From the NCBI GenBank assembly GCA_900552335.1, contig URZL01000006.1:1-41601 (forward strand): a stretch of DNA of 41,601 bases. Reading direction: 5' to 3'. Made by a program: the position numbers and the translations under genes. Origin of the DNA: an uncultured Mycoplasmatota bacterium. Lineage in GTDB: Bacteria; Bacillota_I; Bacilli_A; RF39; UBA660. Below, in pieces: positions 40,733 to 41,601 of the stretch (the first letter of the stretch is position 1; each line of letters begins with the position of its first letter). The notes beneath the pieces were generated by a model. That model was not told the origin of the DNA. It did not search any database and saw only the letters and a program-made list of their open reading frames with translations.

Positions 40733-41275
40733 ATGAATAAAATATGTATAGGAGATCACTACCAAATTCAATGTTATAAACATAATGGAAAAATACATCG
40801 TTCTTGGAGTGAGGCTGTGGTGTTAGATGTAAAAAAAGATTATATCGTATTTGGAAATAATAAAGCGCTAGTCATAGAGTCAGATGGTAGAACTAGAAGA
40901 ACAGGTGAACCAGCTGTAATGTATTTTTTCAAAAATAAATGGTTCAATATAATAGCACAATTAAAAAAAGATGGCATATCTTATTATTGTAATATAGCAA
41001 CACCATTTATTATAGAAGAAGGAACAGTCAAATATATTGATTATGATTTAGATTTGAGAATCTATAATACAGGTGAATATAAAATATTAGATAAAATGGA
41101 ATATAAATATCATAAAAAATTGATGGGATATTCTGATGATTTAGATAAAGCAATTAAAAATGGTTTAGCTGAATTAATTGAATTATATGAAAATGGTTCA
41201 TCTTTGTTCGCAACAGAACCTAATTTAAAATATTATGAAGAATATTTAAAAGTGAAAAAAGATAGTAATAAATAA
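40733..41275 (+). CDS. DUF402-family protein, probable nucleoside di/triphosphate phosphatase (YgaC/Ntdp-like)
   Basis: A 180-residue cytoplasmic protein. The opening (KICIGDHYQIQCYKHNGKIH, then RSWSEAVVLD) and the later block YYCNIATPFIIEEGTVKYIDYDLDLRI match DUF402 proteins of Bacillota, where the conserved acidic residues (YIDYDLDLRI) hold a metal. Staphylococcal Ntdp and Bacillus YgaC hydrolyse nucleoside tri- and diphosphates; similar activity is inferred here. ATG 40733 is chosen because GAGGG is then 6 bases upstream; ATG 40727 would abut that site. It has its own promoter and is the last gene before the repeat region. Confidence 0.82.
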   Translation: MNKICIGDHYQIQCYKHNGKIHRSWSEAVVLDVKKDYIVFGNNKALVIESDGRTRRTGEPAVMYFFKNKWFNIIAQLKKDGISYYCNIATPFIIEEGTVKYIDYDLDLRIYNTGEYKILDKMEYKYHKKLMGYSDDLDKAIKNGLAELIELYENGSSLFATEPNLKYYEEYLKVKKDSNK

Positions 41276-41333
41276 TGAAAAAAAGAATAAAATAAATTAG
41301 ATAAGAAAAAAATAAATTTTTATCAAAAAAAGC

Positions 41334-41362
41334 TTGACTTAATATATCCAATTTGATATATT
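41334..41362 (+). promoter_or_regulatory. Array promoter 1
   Basis: TTGACT (41334-41339), a 17-bp spacer and TATATT (41357-41362). ATATATC and GATATAT form an imperfectly placed inverted repeat across the spacer and -10. Just downstream is a small hairpin CTTTC-AAC-GAAAG. Confidence 0.8.
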
Positions 41363-41419
41363 AGTTGTGCTTTCAACGAAAGGGCATAAAAATAATAAAA
41401 ATTGAATCAATTAAGCCAA

Positions 41420-41489
41420 TAAAAAAAGTTAAAAAAACTTCAAATAACTATTGACTTAATCAAATCAATTTGATATATTAGTAGTGCTT
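41420..41489 (+). repeat. 70-bp direct repeat, copy A
   Basis: Identical over 70 bases to 41532-41601. It spans an AAGTT/AACTT stem-loop, the promoter with its palindrome and the first bases of the transcript. The 42 bases between the copies are not repeated. Confidence 0.9.
41451..41479 (+). promoter_or_regulatory. Array promoter 2
   Basis: TTGACT (41451-41456), a 17-bp spacer and TATATT (41474-41479). The spacer contains the perfect palindrome ATCAAATCAATTTGAT, placed like a repressor operator. Downstream is TTTC-ACG-GAAA, the same hairpin design as unit 1. Confidence 0.8.
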
Positions 41490-41531
41490 TTCACGGAAAC
41501 GTTGCGTTATGTATCAAAAAATGTCGAAAGT

Positions 41532-41601
41532 TAAAAAAAGTTAAAAAAACTTCAAATAACTATTGACTTAATCAAATCAATTTGATATATTAGTAGTGCT
41601 T
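41532..41601 (+). repeat. 70-bp direct repeat, copy B (cut by window end)
   Basis: Identical to 41420-41489 at an offset of 112 bp. The true right boundary cannot be seen. Confidence 0.9.
41563..41591 (+). promoter_or_regulatory. Array promoter 3 (transcribed part outside window)
   Basis: TTGACT (41563-41568), 17 bp and TATATT (41586-41591), with the same spacer palindrome as promoter 2. The window ends 10 bases later. Confidence 0.8.

Larger units (their letters stand above)
41276..41601. other. Non-coding end region holding tandem promoter repeats
   Basis: These 326 bases contain no credible gene on either strand. The first 55 are A/T-rich. The rest is an array of three promoter units at 117- and 112-bp intervals that continues past the window edge. 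Confidence 0.85.

Noticed and set aside
41522..41528. Perfect 0A box TGTCGAA within the terminal repeat region
   Set aside because: It lies in the variable part, not at the promoters, and a 7-mer like this is expected several times in 41 kb by chance. Similar hits occur inside coding regions near 7145 and 27556.
41420..41601. Repeat-spacer-repeat pattern at the window end as a CRISPR array
   Set aside because: The repeat is at least 70 bp and contains a full promoter, spacing is irregular and only two to three units are seen; no cas gene is near.
1..41601. Mycoplasma-type genetic code (TGA as Trp)
   Set aside because: Trp is encoded by TGG throughout and several genes, such as tpiA and the pseudopilin, end in TGA exactly where the next feature begins.

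Overview
The window is AT-rich, gene-dense DNA from a low-GC Bacillota. Intact spo0A, the cdaA-cdaR pair, an ECF transporter-truA operon, Gram-positive ribosome binding sites and the lack of outer-membrane genes suggest a Bacilli lineage of the Erysipelotrichia/Mollicutes-relative type. I cannot name a genus. TGG is the Trp codon and TGA ends genes, so this is code 11, not the Mycoplasma code.

Layout. (1) 1-4041: tail of an Rpn/PD-(D/E)XK-type protein, rluB, and on the minus strand ecfA1-ecfA2-ecfT-truA. (2) 4171-29340: about 25 kb, all on the plus strand, encoding a composite envelope machine. The first block has two unknown membrane or surface proteins, a very large Cys-rich thioester-domain adhesin, a pilin-like protein and a Tad-type set (CpaB-like SAF protein, CpaF/VirB11-like ATPase, TadB, TadC). 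The second block has three more short pilin-like proteins and a CpaE/TadZ-like protein. The third is a single strongly promoted VirB2-like gene. The fourth is a Gram-positive type IV secretion set: a second VirB2-like protein, VirB6-like, PrgI, VirB4 in two overlapping genes, a membrane-anchored metallophosphoesterase, a two-domain wall hydrolase, an unknown anchored protein and VirD4. (3) 29487-41275: chromosomal genes: rhodanese, pseudopilin, pgk, a flippase-like membrane protein, a GT4 glycosyltransferase, tpiA, spo0A, cdaA, cdaR, a DUF378 protein, a LolA/GerS-like lipoprotein, a small anchored protein, an S41 protease and a DUF402 protein. (4) 41276-41601: no gene, but three near-identical strong promoters in tandem repeats of about 115 bp that continue past the window end.

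How the parts may work together. The Tad ATPase and platform could assemble the short pilin-like proteins, while the VirB4/VirD4/VirB6/PrgI set forms a membrane channel and the wall hydrolase opens a path through peptidoglycan. The thioester adhesin encoded beside the Tad genes could bind covalently to a target surface. No relaxase, integrase, excisionase or recognisable attachment site is visible, and housekeeping genes lie on both sides. I infer a resident secretion, adhesion or DNA-handling apparatus rather than an obvious self-transmissible element, although essential parts could lie outside the window.

Most transcription units end in clear hairpin-plus-T terminators, and several start with promoters that have exactly 17-bp spacers. 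These are noted one by one. All family assignments come from reading motifs, with no database search.
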